From NCBI GenBank assembly GCA_017515945.1, contig JAFWDX010000379.1:1-6784 (forward strand): a DNA stretch of 6,784 nucleotides. Direction: 5' to 3'. The notes beneath the pieces were generated by a model. It was not told the DNA's origin, made no database searches, and was given only the letters and a program-made list of their open reading frames with translations. This stretch comes from Blautia sp. Lineage in GTDB: Bacteria > Bacillota > Clostridia > Lachnospirales > Lachnospiraceae. A program made the translations under genes and the position numbers. The first letter of the stretch is position 1. Each line of letters starts with the position of its first letter. Shown here in pieces: positions 1-6,784 of the stretch.

Positions 1-2826
1 GGAGCAAAGGTAAACAATCTGAAGAACCTGAGCGTGGATATCCCGAGGGACAAATTTGTGGTCCTGACAGGCCTGAGCGGTTCGGGAAAATCATCGCTTG
101 CTATTGATACGATCTATGCAGAGGGCCAGCGGCGCTATATGGAGTCCTTGTCCTCCTATGCCCGTCAGTTCCTGGGACAGATGGAAAAACCCGACGTAGA
201 GAGCATTGAGGGGCTTCCCCCTGCTATTTCCATTGACCAGAAATCCACCAACCGCAATCCCCGCTCGACAGTCGGTACCGTGACGGAGATCTACGATTAT
301 TTCAGACTGCTCTATGCGAGGATAGGTATCCCCCACTGTCCGAAATGCGGCAGGGAGATCCGCAGACAGACCGTCGACCAGATGGTTGACCAGATCATGT
401 CACTGCCCGAGAGATCCCGGATCCAGCTCCTGGCTCCTGTCGTCCGCGGTAAAAAAGGTACACATGCCAAGGTGCTTGAGCAGGCAAAGCGCAGCGGATA
501 CGTCCGGGTGCAGATCGACGGCAGCGTCTATGAGCTTTCTGAAGACATTTCCCTGGAAAAAAATATTAAACATACGATCGACATCGTGGTTGACCGTCTG
601 GTGATCAAACCCGGTGTGGAAAAAAGACTGGCGGATTCCATTGAAACAGTGCTTGGGCTTGCGGAAGGCCTCCTTGTGGTCGATATGATGGATGGGAATA
701 CGATGACCTTCAACCAGAGCTATGCCTGTCCGGACTGCGGGATCAGCATTCCTGAGGTGGAACCCAGGAGCTTTTCCTTTAACAATCCATTCGGGGCCTG
801 TCCGGAGTGCCTCGGCCTGGGTTACAAAATGGAATTTGATGTAGACCTCATGATACCGGATCCCTCCCTTTCCATAAGTAAAGGGGCGATCGTCGCCATG
901 GGGTGGCAGTCCTGTACCGATCCGTCAAGCTTCAGCGGAGCCATGCTCACCGCGCTGGCAAAGGAGTACGGGTTCAGCCTGGATACTCCGTTTGAAGATT
1001 ATCCTGAACAGATCCGCCATCTCCTGGTTTACGGGACGGACGGAAAGTCAGTGAAAGTTCATTATAAAGGCCAGAGAGGCGAAGGGGTTTACGATGTCGC
1101 ATTTCCCGGGCTGATCAAAAATATGGAGCAGCGATACAGGGAAACGGCCTCAGAGACCATGAAGGCGGAATACGAAAGCTATATGCAGATCACGCCCTGC
1201 CCTGCATGCCGGGGGCAGCGTCTGCGCAAGGAATCGCTGGCGGTGACCGTTGCCGACAAAAACATTTATGAGATGACCTGCATGAGTGTTCTGGAACTGC
1301 AGGCTTTTTTTGACACGCTGACCCTGAGTGACCAGCAGACTCTGATCGGACGCCAGATCCTCAAGGAGATCAAAGCGCGGATCAGCTTTCTGGCAGAAGT
1401 GGGACTGGAATATCTTTCTCTGTCCAGAGCGACGGGGACGCTTTCCGGCGGCGAGGCTCAGCGGATCCGGCTGGCTACGCAGATCGGCTCCGGCCTGGTG
1501 GGAGTGGCCTATATCCTGGATGAACCGAGCATCGGCCTTCACCAGAGGGACAACGATAAACTGCTTCACGCGCTCATGCGCCTGCGCGACCTGGGCAACA
1601 GCCTGATCGTGGTTGAACATGACGAGGATACCATGCGGGCGGCAGACTGCATCGTGGATATAGGCCCCGGGGCCGGCGAGCATGGCGGCGAGCTGGTCGC
1701 CATGGGTACGGCAGAGGATCTGATGAATGAACCGGCTTCCATTACGGGGGATTATCTGGCAGGACGCAGGCGGATCGAGGTCCCGGCATCCCGCCGGAAA
1801 CCATCTGGCTACCTTACCATCAAAGGAGCTGCCCAGAATAATCTGAAAAAGGTCAATGTCAAGATCCCGCTGGGGATCCTGACCTGTGTGACCGGCGTAT
1901 CCGGATCCGGAAAAAGCTCCCTGATCAACGAGATCCTGTATAAATACCTTGCCAGAAAACTCAACCGCGCACGTACCGTTCCCGGAAAGTTTGGAACAAT
2001 TGACGGCGCAGAGCAGCTGGACAAAGTGATCAGCATTGACCAGTCTCCGATCGGACGGACGCCCAGATCCAACCCTGCCACATATACCGGCGTTTTTGAC
2101 CAGATCAGGGATCTTTTCGCGGCTACCTCCGACGCCAAAGCCCGCGGCTACAAAAAAGGACGATTCAGCTTTAACGTCAAAGGCGGACGCTGCGAGGCCT
2201 GCAGCGGGGACGGCATTATCAAGATTGAGATGCATTTCCTGCCGGATGTCTATGTACCCTGTGAAGTCTGCAAGGGCAAACGGTACAACAGAGAGACACT
2301 GGATGTTAAGTATAAAGGCAAGAATATTTACGATGTGCTGAATATGACGGTGGAAGAAGCCCTCCCGTTTTTTGAGAATGTGCCTTCCATCAGAAACAAG
2401 ATCCAGACGCTGTATGATGTGGGCCTGTCCTATATCCGGCTGGGTCAGCCCTCGACAGAGCTTTCAGGCGGAGAAGCCCAGCGTGTCAAGCTCGCCACGG
2501 AGCTCAGCCGCCGCAGCACCGGCCGGACGATCTATATCCTGGATGAGCCGACGACAGGTCTGCATTTCGACGATGTGAACAGACTTGTCCAGATCCTGCA
2601 CCGTCTCGCCGAAGGCGGAAATACCGTGGTGGTGATCGAGCACAACCTGGACGTGATCAAGACAGCGGATTATGTCATCGATATGGGGCCGGAGGGCGGC
2701 GACGGCGGCGGTACCGTGATCGCGACAGGGACTCCTGAGGAGGTGGCCCTCATATCCTCGTCATATACCGGACAGTACGTGGGACGCATGCTTAGAAATG
2801 AAGGAGGCTGTTATGCCGGCAAGTGA
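1..2826 (+). CDS. uvrA: UvrABC excision nuclease subunit UvrA, 5'-truncated by window edge
   Basis: UvrA is the dimeric ABC-type ATPase that finds bulky DNA lesions and loads UvrB in nucleotide excision repair in the cytoplasm. The frame is open from base 1; the GTG at 34 is internal, because the residues before it ([11 protein letters not shown]) are already normal UvrA. Roughly ten N-terminal residues are probably missing; 941 are visible (family about 940-960). Counting the first visible residue as 1: Walker [11 protein letters not shown] 24-32 (K30); UvrB-binding and insertion region about 115-240; zinc module C243/C246/C267/C270; signature I LSGGEAQR 481-488; Walker B I ILDEP 505-509; Walker [12 protein letters not shown] 632-640 (K638); zinc module C731/C734/C754/C757; signature [10 protein letters not shown] 821-828; Walker B II ILDEP 846-850. 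HCPKC (112-116) and CPAC (400-403) add two further cysteine pairs that could hold a third zinc. All catalytic motifs are intact. The 3' end overlaps the next gene by 14 bases. Confidence 0.98.
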   Translation, partial: GAKVNNLKNLSVDIPRDKFVVLTGLSGSGKSSLAIDTIYAEGQRRYMESLSSYARQFLGQMEKPDVESIEGLPPAISIDQKSTNRNPRSTVGTVTEIYDYFRLLYARIGIPHCPKCGREIRRQTVDQMVDQIMSLPERSRIQLLAPVVRGKKGTHAKVLEQAKRSGYVRVQIDGSVYELSEDISLEKNIKHTIDIVVDRLVIKPGVEKRLADSIETVLGLAEGLLVVDMMDGNTMTFNQSYACPDCGISIPEVEPRSFSFNNPFGACPECLGLGYKMEFDVDLMIPDPSLSISKGAIVAMGWQSCTDPSSFSGAMLTALAKEYGFSLDTPFEDYPEQIRHLLVYGTDGKSVKVHYKGQRGEGVYDVAFPGLIKNMEQRYRETASETMKAEYESYMQITPCPACRGQRLRKESLAVTVADKNIYEMTCMSVLELQAFFDTLTLSDQQTLIGRQILKEIKARISFLAEVGLEYLSLSRATGTLSGGEAQRIRLATQIGSGLVGVAYILDEPSIGLHQRDNDKLLHALMRLRDLGNSLIVVEHDEDTMRAADCIVDIGPGAGEHGGELVAMGTAEDLMNEPASITGDYLAGRRRIEVPASRRKPSGYLTIKGAAQNNLKKVNVKIPLGILTCVTGVSGSGKSSLINEILYKYLARKLNRARTVPGKFGTIDGAEQLDKVISIDQSPIGRTPRSNPATYTGVFDQIRDLFAATSDAKARGYKKGRFSFNVKGGRCEACSGDGIIKIEMHFLPDVYVPCEVCKGKRYNRETLDVKYKGKNIYDVLNMTVEEALPFFENVPSIRNKIQTLYDVGLSYIRLGQPSTELSGGEAQRVKLATELSRRSTGRTIYILDEPTTGLHFDDVNRLVQILHRLAEGGNTVVVIEHNLDVIKTADYVIDMGPEGGDGGGTVIATGTPEEVALISSSYTGQYVGRMLRNEGGCYAGK
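2801..2807 (+). promoter_or_regulatory. Ribosome binding site of the mreB-like gene
   Basis: AAGGAGG lies five bases before the ATG at 2813 and sits inside the last codons of uvrA. It decides the start: an in-frame ATG at 2798 would add five residues (MKEAV) but has no comparable site before it. Being inside uvrA, it suggests translational coupling to uvrA. Confidence 0.85.
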
Positions 2827-3799
2827 TATAGGAATCGACCTGGGAACCAGAAATTCCCTGGTTTATTCGACGGGTAAAGGAATGATCCTCCAGGAACCTT
2901 CCGTTGTGGTATATGACCGCAGCGCAGGCAGGATCCGCGCCATCGGAGAGGAAGCCAGGAGCATGGCGGATCATCTTTCCTCCAATCTGGAGGTAAACTG
3001 GCCGATCCGGCAGGGCGTGATCGTCGACTACATCGTGATGGAAAAAATGCTGAAATATTTTATCTCACGGGCCATGGGCAGACACGCCTTCCGCAAACCA
3101 CGGATCAGCATCTGTGTGCCTGCCACGATCACGCAGATCGGCCGCAAGGCGATCGAAGAAGCGACCTATCAGGCAGGCGCTCGTAAAGTGTTCCTGGTAG
3201 AGGCGCCGATCGCCGCGGCCATAGGCGCGGGGGTGGATATCACCCGTCCCTTCGGCAATCTGGTGGTGGATATCGGCGCCGGATCAACGGACGCCGCGGT
3301 ACTTTCCATGACAGGCGTTGTTGTTTCCCATTCGATCAAGGTGGCAGGTGAAGACTTCAACGAGGCCATCATATCCTATCTGAGAAAAAACCACAGCCTG
3401 TTTATCGGAGATGATCTGGCAGAAAAGATAAAGCTGCAGATCGGAACGGCATGTGAAGAAGGCTCGATCCGGATGATGGAGGTAAAAGGCAGAAATGTCA
3501 TCACCGGCCTTCCACGGATCGTCACGCTGACTTCGGAGGAAATCCGGCAGGCCCTGTCAGGCCCCACGGGTCAGATCATCGAGATGGTACACGGGATCCT
3601 TGAAAAAACTCCGCCTGAGCTGGCTGCGGATATCGTCGACCGGGGAATCGTCCTGACCGGAGGAGGCTCCATGCTGCGTGGCATGGATCAGCTCCTGGAA
3701 CAGAAAACAGGCGTGAGCACCATGACCGCCCAGGATGCCCTCCAGGCGACTGCCATCGGCACAGGCAAATATGCCGACGTGATCTCCATGCGGGCATGA
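2813..3799 (+). CDS. MreB/Mbl-family bacterial actin homologue, divergent active site
   Basis: The 328-residue product has the actin/HSP70 ATPase fold of MreB, a filament protein that normally guides cell-wall synthesis under the membrane. Visible motifs: phosphate 1 loop [10 protein letters not shown] (6-15), EPSVV (28-32), [10 protein letters not shown] (64-73), connect 1 [12 protein letters not shown] (102-113), [13 protein letters not shown] (128-140), phosphate 2 [10 protein letters not shown] (151-160), STGLP-like ITGLPR region, LEKTPPEL, and the adenosine motif [13 protein letters not shown] (278-290). It aligns without gaps to remembered Thermotoga MreB over the first 160 residues. 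Departures: Ala131 in place of the proposed catalytic Glu (EEP becomes EAP), Ser158 for Thr, Arg13 for Ala, Gly110 for Glu, Arg94 at the membrane loop, and no N-terminal amphipathic helix. The start at 2813 is set by AAGGAGG. It overlaps uvrA by 14 bases and precedes recD2 by 21; mreC and mreD are not adjacent. It may be a second MreB paralogue rather than the main shape protein. Family call is firm, role uncertain. Confidence 0.93.
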   Translation: MPASDIGIDLGTRNSLVYSTGKGMILQEPSVVVYDRSAGRIRAIGEEARSMADHLSSNLEVNWPIRQGVIVDYIVMEKMLKYFISRAMGRHAFRKPRISICVPATITQIGRKAIEEATYQAGARKVFLVEAPIAAAIGAGVDITRPFGNLVVDIGAGSTDAAVLSMTGVVVSHSIKVAGEDFNEAIISYLRKNHSLFIGDDLAEKIKLQIGTACEEGSIRMMEVKGRNVITGLPRIVTLTSEEIRQALSGPTGQIIEMVHGILEKTPPELAADIVDRGIVLTGGGSMLRGMDQLLEQKTGVSTMTAQDALQATAIGTGKYADVISMRA

Positions 3800-3810
3800 A
3801 TCAGACGGTA

Positions 3811-3816
3811 AGGGGG
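3811..3816 (+). promoter_or_regulatory. Ribosome binding site of recD2
   Basis: The purine run AAGGGGGAAGA before the ATG at 3821 includes AGGGGG, an imperfect Shine-Dalgarno match four bases from the start. It lies in the 21-base gap after the mreB-like stop codon, short enough for coupled translation. Confidence 0.6.
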
Positions 3817-3820
3817 AAGA

Positions 3821-6055
3821 ATGGAAAAAGCATCCGGTTATGTGGATCATATTGTCTATCGCAATGAGGAGAACGGGTACACGGTGCTGGTGCTTTCCCT
3901 GACCGGAAAAAAGGAACTGACATGTGTCGGCACTTTTCCTTCTGTATCCCAGGGACTGTATCTGGAAGCAGAGGGAGAGATGACGACACATCCGGTCTAC
4001 GGAAAGCAGCTCCAGGTCCGTGCATATGAAGAAAAGCTTCCTCAGGATAAAGACGCCATCGAGCGCTATCTGGGATCCGGAGCCCTGAAAGGAATCGGCC
4101 CGGCACTGGCTGCCCGGATCGTCCGCCGGTTTGGCGAGGACACCATGCGGGTACTGGAGGAAGAACCGGCGCTGCTGGTGCAGATCAAGGGAATCAGCGC
4201 AAAAAAAGCTGATGAGATCGGGCAGCAGGCGGCGGAAAAGATCATGATGCGCCGGGCCATGGTGTTCCTGCAAAAATATGGCATCTCGCTGAATCTTGGC
4301 GTCAAGATCTATCAGCACTACGGTGAATCTCTTTACCGTATCATCCAGGAAAATCCATACAAAATGGCCGAGGACATTCACGGTGTCGGCTTTCTTACGG
4401 CAGATGAGATCGCCTCCCGGATCGGGATCCATGTGGACTCTGATTTCCGGATACGAAGCGGGCTGCTCTATTGCCTGAGTCTGGCGCAGGGGGAGGGGCA
4501 TGTCTATCTGCCGCGGGAGGAGCTGTTTACCCGGGCGGCCAGGCTGCTTGGCGTGGACCCGTCCTATATGGAAAAGCACCTGATGGACATGGTGCTCGAC
4601 CGCAAGGTCGTCCTGCGCGAAATCGGTGAGATCACAGCCGTCTATCCCTCCAGAATGTATCATCAGGAAAAAAATACCGCCCGCCATCTGCTGGAGCTGA
4701 ATGTACGCCATCCCGCTGACCCGGCTCACCTGGAAAGGCGGATCCGGGAGCTGGAGAATGAAACCGGCATGCAGCTCGATCCGATACAGAAAAAAGCCGT
4801 AGCGGAGGCGGTAGGAAGCGGTGTGTTCATCCTCACCGGGGGTCCGGGGACGGGCAAGACCACGACCATCAACAGCATCATCCGCTACTTCCAGGCAGAA
4901 AGGGCCGTTATTTTCCTGGCGGCGCCGACCGGAAGGGCGGCGAAGCGGATGACCGAAGCCACAGGACAGGAGGCCAGGACGATCCACAGGATGCTTGAAC
5001 TGACCGGTATGCCGGATGAGGATGTGCCTGACGCGCCGGTGCATTTTGAGAGAAATGAAGAAAACCCGCTGGAGGCCGATGTGGTGATCATAGATGAGAT
5101 GTCCATGGTGGATATTTCACTGATGAATTCGCTGATACAGGCTGTCAGCATCGGTACCCGGCTTATACTGGTCGGCGACGAAAACCAGCTGCCCAGTGTA
5201 GGCCCGGGCAATGTACTCAGGGATATGATCCGCAGCGGCGCATTTTCGGTTGTAGAGCTGACGCGGATCTTCCGCCAGGCCAGTCAGAGCGACATAGTCG
5301 TCAATGCACACCGGATCCTGGCAGGTGAAGCTCTGCCGCTGGACAACAAGAGCAGGGATTTCTTTTTCCTGAGGCGCCAGGACGCGGATACTGTGATCGC
5401 GGTGACGCTTAAGCTGATCCGTGACAAGCTGCCGTCTTATGTGGGCGCTCCTTCTTATGACATTCAGGTCCTGACACCGATGAAGAAAGGCCAGCTGGGA
5501 GTCGAACGTCTGAATCAGATCCTGCAGCATTACCTGAATCCTCCTTCGGAAAACAAACGTGAGCATGAAAGCGGCGATCGTATATTCCGCGAGGGCGACA
5601 AGGTTATGCAGATCCGCAATAATTATCAGATGGAGTGGGAGATCCGCGGGAAGTATGGCATACCGGTAGATGAGGGCATCGGCGTATTTAACGGTGATAT
5701 GGGTATCCTGCGGGAGATCAATGATTTTGCCCAGACTGTGACGGTTGAGTTCGAGGAAGGGCGGTTTGCCGAATACAGCTTCAAAGAACTGGAAGAGCTG
5801 GAACTGGCATATGCCGTGACGATCCACAAGTCTCAGGGTTCGGAGTATCCTGCCGTGGTCATGCCGCTGCTGTCCGGGCCTCAGATGCTGCTCAGCCGGA
5901 ATCTGCTCTACACCGCTGTAACCCGGGCAAAAAAATGCGTGACGATCGTGGGCAGTGATCAGACACTGGCCCGGATGATCGAAAATGATCGTCCGCTGGG
6001 CAGGTACAGTTCGCTGGACATATGTATTCATGAACTGATGGCTGCTGTCCAATAA
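3821..6055 (+). CDS. recD2: RecD2/YrrC-type ATP-dependent DNA helicase (SF1B)
   Basis: This 744-residue protein is a RecD-like 5'-3' helicase of the kind found in bacteria without RecBCD, acting in DNA repair, recombination and replication-fork upkeep. It begins with an OB-like region (about 5-75, GYVDHIVYRNEENGYTV). Helix-hairpin-helix type segments follow: GALKGIGPALAARI near 87-100, QIKGISAKKADEI near 121-133, and IHGVGFLTADEIA near 186-198. A winged-helix-like stretch covers about 210-300. The helicase core has Q motif LDPIQKKA, Walker A GGPGTGKT 340-347 (K346), motif Ia APTGRAAKRM, Walker B VVIIDE 421-426 (D425, E426), motif III GDENQLPSVGPG 452-463, motif IV TRIFRQ 481-486, an SH3-like insert about 590-665, motif V IHKSQGSEY 668-676, and motif VI TAVTRA 698-703. 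All motifs are complete. Length lies between Deinococcus RecD2 (about 715) and Bacillus YrrC (about 800). It is not a RecBCD subunit, since it has the long N-terminal region of RecD2. Confidence 0.97.
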   Translation: MEKASGYVDHIVYRNEENGYTVLVLSLTGKKELTCVGTFPSVSQGLYLEAEGEMTTHPVYGKQLQVRAYEEKLPQDKDAIERYLGSGALKGIGPALAARIVRRFGEDTMRVLEEEPALLVQIKGISAKKADEIGQQAAEKIMMRRAMVFLQKYGISLNLGVKIYQHYGESLYRIIQENPYKMAEDIHGVGFLTADEIASRIGIHVDSDFRIRSGLLYCLSLAQGEGHVYLPREELFTRAARLLGVDPSYMEKHLMDMVLDRKVVLREIGEITAVYPSRMYHQEKNTARHLLELNVRHPADPAHLERRIRELENETGMQLDPIQKKAVAEAVGSGVFILTGGPGTGKTTTINSIIRYFQAERAVIFLAAPTGRAAKRMTEATGQEARTIHRMLELTGMPDEDVPDAPVHFERNEENPLEADVVIIDEMSMVDISLMNSLIQAVSIGTRLILVGDENQLPSVGPGNVLRDMIRSGAFSVVELTRIFRQASQSDIVVNAHRILAGEALPLDNKSRDFFFLRRQDADTVIAVTLKLIRDKLPSYVGAPSYDIQVLTPMKKGQLGVERLNQILQHYLNPPSENKREHESGDRIFREGDKVMQIRNNYQMEWEIRGKYGIPVDEGIGVFNGDMGILREINDFAQTVTVEFEEGRFAEYSFKELEELELAYAVTIHKSQGSEYPAVVMPLLSGPQMLLSRNLLYTAVTRAKKCVTIVGSDQTLARMIENDRPLGRYSSLDICIHELMAAVQ

Positions 6056-6061
6056 CCGAGA

Positions 6062-6100
6062 GCTTATGCTGCGCTTCGGGGAGAAAGGAGCTGCATGAGC
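6062..6100 (+). promoter_or_regulatory. Imperfect inverted repeat that would enclose the comF start region
   Basis: GCTTATGC (6062-6069) can pair with GCATGAGC (6093-6100) as an eight-base-pair stem with one G-U pair. The 23-base loop contains the comF Shine-Dalgarno AAAGGAG, and the ATG at 6095 is inside the stem. If it forms in mRNA it could limit comF initiation. No U-run follows, so it is not a terminator. The pairing is seen in the sequence; the function is inferred and chance is possible. Confidence 0.25.
6084..6090 (+). promoter_or_regulatory. Ribosome binding site of comF
   Basis: AAAGGAG ends four bases before the ATG at 6095 and fixes that codon as the comF start. It lies in the 39-base gap after the recD2 stop codon. 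Confidence 0.8.
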
Positions 6101-6784
6101 AGCCGTGATTCCAAAGTACTGATCGGAACTGTGAAAGAGTTTGTGACCGAACGGTTGCAGCTGATCCTGGATCTGCTTTATCCCGCCAGATGTCCTGTCT
6201 GTCAGACTGTGCTGCAGGACCGGCGGATGCTTCTGTGTCCTGACTGTGGCCGTAAAGTCCGGCCGCCGGCACAGCCTCGCTGCATGCGGTGCGGCAAGCC
6301 TCTTTCCGTGGAGACGGAACTGTGCCGGGACTGCGGACGGGGGAAAAGAGTGTTTACAGAAGGGATGGGTGTTTTCCTGTATGATGAGCAGATGAAAGCA
6401 TCCATTTTACGCTTTAAGCTGAACGGACACAGGTGCAACGCGCGTTTTTACGCAGAGGCCATGGCTTATTACGGCCGGGAGAGAATCCGTCGCTGGCAAC
6501 CGGATCTGCTGGTCCCGGTTCCCATGTACAGTGGCGATCTGAGAAAAAGAGGATATAATCAGGCCGCCCTTCTCGCCGCAGAGCTGTCCGGCCTGACGGG
6601 CATCCCATGGGCAGACAGTCTTGTTGTCAAGACTGAAAAGACCCGCTCACAAAAAACGCTTGATGCGGCAGGCAGACGCCGCAACCTGGTGGATGCGATC
6701 CGTGTCACGCGGTCCGTGACCGGCCTCAGGATCCTTGTAGTGGATGATGTATTTACCACAGGGAGCACGGTGGATGTGATGGCA
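6095..6784 (+). CDS. comF: ComF family protein (ComFC-like phosphoribosyltransferase fold), 3'-truncated
   Basis: The frame runs from the ATG at 6095 off the window end with 230 codons and no stop; the family is usually about 220-245 residues, so only the last 10-20 are probably missing. ComF/ComFC proteins act in the cytoplasm in natural transformation, and the fold is that of type I phosphoribosyltransferases. After a short N-terminal helix (ERLQLILDLLYP, 19-30) come four CxxC pairs: C33/C36, C48/C51, C63/C66 and C77/C80, enough for two zinc sites. The transferase part follows: ILRFKLNGH (104-112), LVPVP (139-143), RKRGYNQ (150-156), the RSQKTL box (184-189), and the PRPP-binding loop VVDDVFTTGST (215-225). 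These residues are all present, so no decay is visible. It follows recD2 by 39 bases in the same direction. Related genes with similar motifs include GntX/ComFC in Proteobacteria. Presence alone does not show that the organism is naturally competent. Confidence 0.95.
   Translation, partial: MSSRDSKVLIGTVKEFVTERLQLILDLLYPARCPVCQTVLQDRRMLLCPDCGRKVRPPAQPRCMRCGKPLSVETELCRDCGRGKRVFTEGMGVFLYDEQMKASILRFKLNGHRCNARFYAEAMAYYGRERIRRWQPDLLVPVPMYSGDLRKRGYNQAALLAAELSGLTGIPWADSLVVKTEKTRSQKTLDAAGRRRNLVDAIRVTRSVTGLRILVVDDVFTTGSTVDVMA

Noticed and set aside
34..36. GTG at 34 as the uvrA start
   Set aside because: The residues encoded before it continue the normal UvrA N-terminus, and no Shine-Dalgarno is at a suitable distance; the true start is before the window.
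2798..2800. ATG at 2798 as the mreB-like start
   Set aside because: It lies before the AAGGAGG rather than after it, and the five added residues do not belong to the MreB fold; ATG 2813 is correctly spaced.
3800..3820. Terminator or promoter between the mreB-like gene and recD2
   Set aside because: The 21 bases hold only a ribosome binding site, with no inverted repeat and no -10/-35 pair.
4201..4207. Run of seven A in recD2 (also 5927-5933, and in uvrA near 557-563) as a frameshift or slippage site
   Set aside because: The runs are ordinary Lys or Glu-Lys codons in conserved or near-conserved sequence. Shifted frames give no recognisable extension, and no clear stimulating structure is visible.
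3557..5044. A 495-codon open frame on the minus strand opposite recD2, and similar long ones at 1150-2235 and 5117-6052
   Set aside because: They lie wholly or mostly opposite well-defined uvrA, mreB-like and recD2 genes. Their translations show no recognisable domain and have irregular, Cys/His/Pro-rich composition. Long antisense frames are expected from the strong GC bias at codon third positions.
1..6784. Mobile elements, CRISPR arrays, tRNA or rRNA genes, and attachment sites
   Set aside because: Reading both strands, I saw no transposase or integrase motifs, no regularly spaced repeats and no tRNA-like cloverleaf; nearly every base lies inside one of the four genes.

Overview
This window is a tightly packed, single-direction stretch of bacterial chromosome. 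It carries four genes on the + strand: a 5'-truncated uvrA, a divergent mreB-like actin gene, recD2, and a 3'-truncated comF (comFC type). The proteins look like those of a Gram-positive anaerobe of the Clostridia, perhaps Lachnospiraceae. The reasons are the UvrA sequence style with an extra HCPKC cysteine pair, a RecD2 of YrrC type (usual in bacteria that lack RecBCD), strong AAGGAGG-type ribosome binding sites, and moderately high GC with CTG/ATC/CGG/GGC codon preference. The taxonomic call is an inference; no rRNA or marker tree is available here.

Layout: uvrA (1-2826, start lies before the window) overlaps the mreB-like gene (2813-3799) by 14 bases, with the mreB ribosome binding site inside the uvrA reading frame. 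recD2 (3821-6055) follows after 21 bases, and comF (6095 to beyond the window end) after 39 more. No gap exceeds 39 bases, no terminator or internal promoter is visible, and codon use looks even throughout. The four genes therefore look like part of one transcription unit.

How the genes fit together: UvrA is the damage-recognition ATPase of nucleotide excision repair, RecD2 is a 5'-3' helicase tied to repair and recombination, and ComF is a phosphoribosyltransferase-fold protein linked to DNA uptake and recombination. The mreB-like gene stands out in this DNA-handling group. It is not next to mreC or mreD. By a remembered, gap-free comparison with Thermotoga maritima MreB, its sequence lacks the glutamate thought to drive ATP hydrolysis (position 131 is Ala), has Ser for Thr at 158, and has an altered phosphate loop and membrane-binding loop. 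This is the most interesting feature of the window: a possible hydrolysis-impaired or specialised bacterial actin co-expressed with DNA repair genes.

A second point is an imperfect inverted repeat in the recD2-comF gap that would place the comF start codon in a stem, with a ten-codon open frame ending across that start codon. The window otherwise holds ordinary housekeeping genes. I found no mobile elements, CRISPR arrays, tRNA or rRNA genes.
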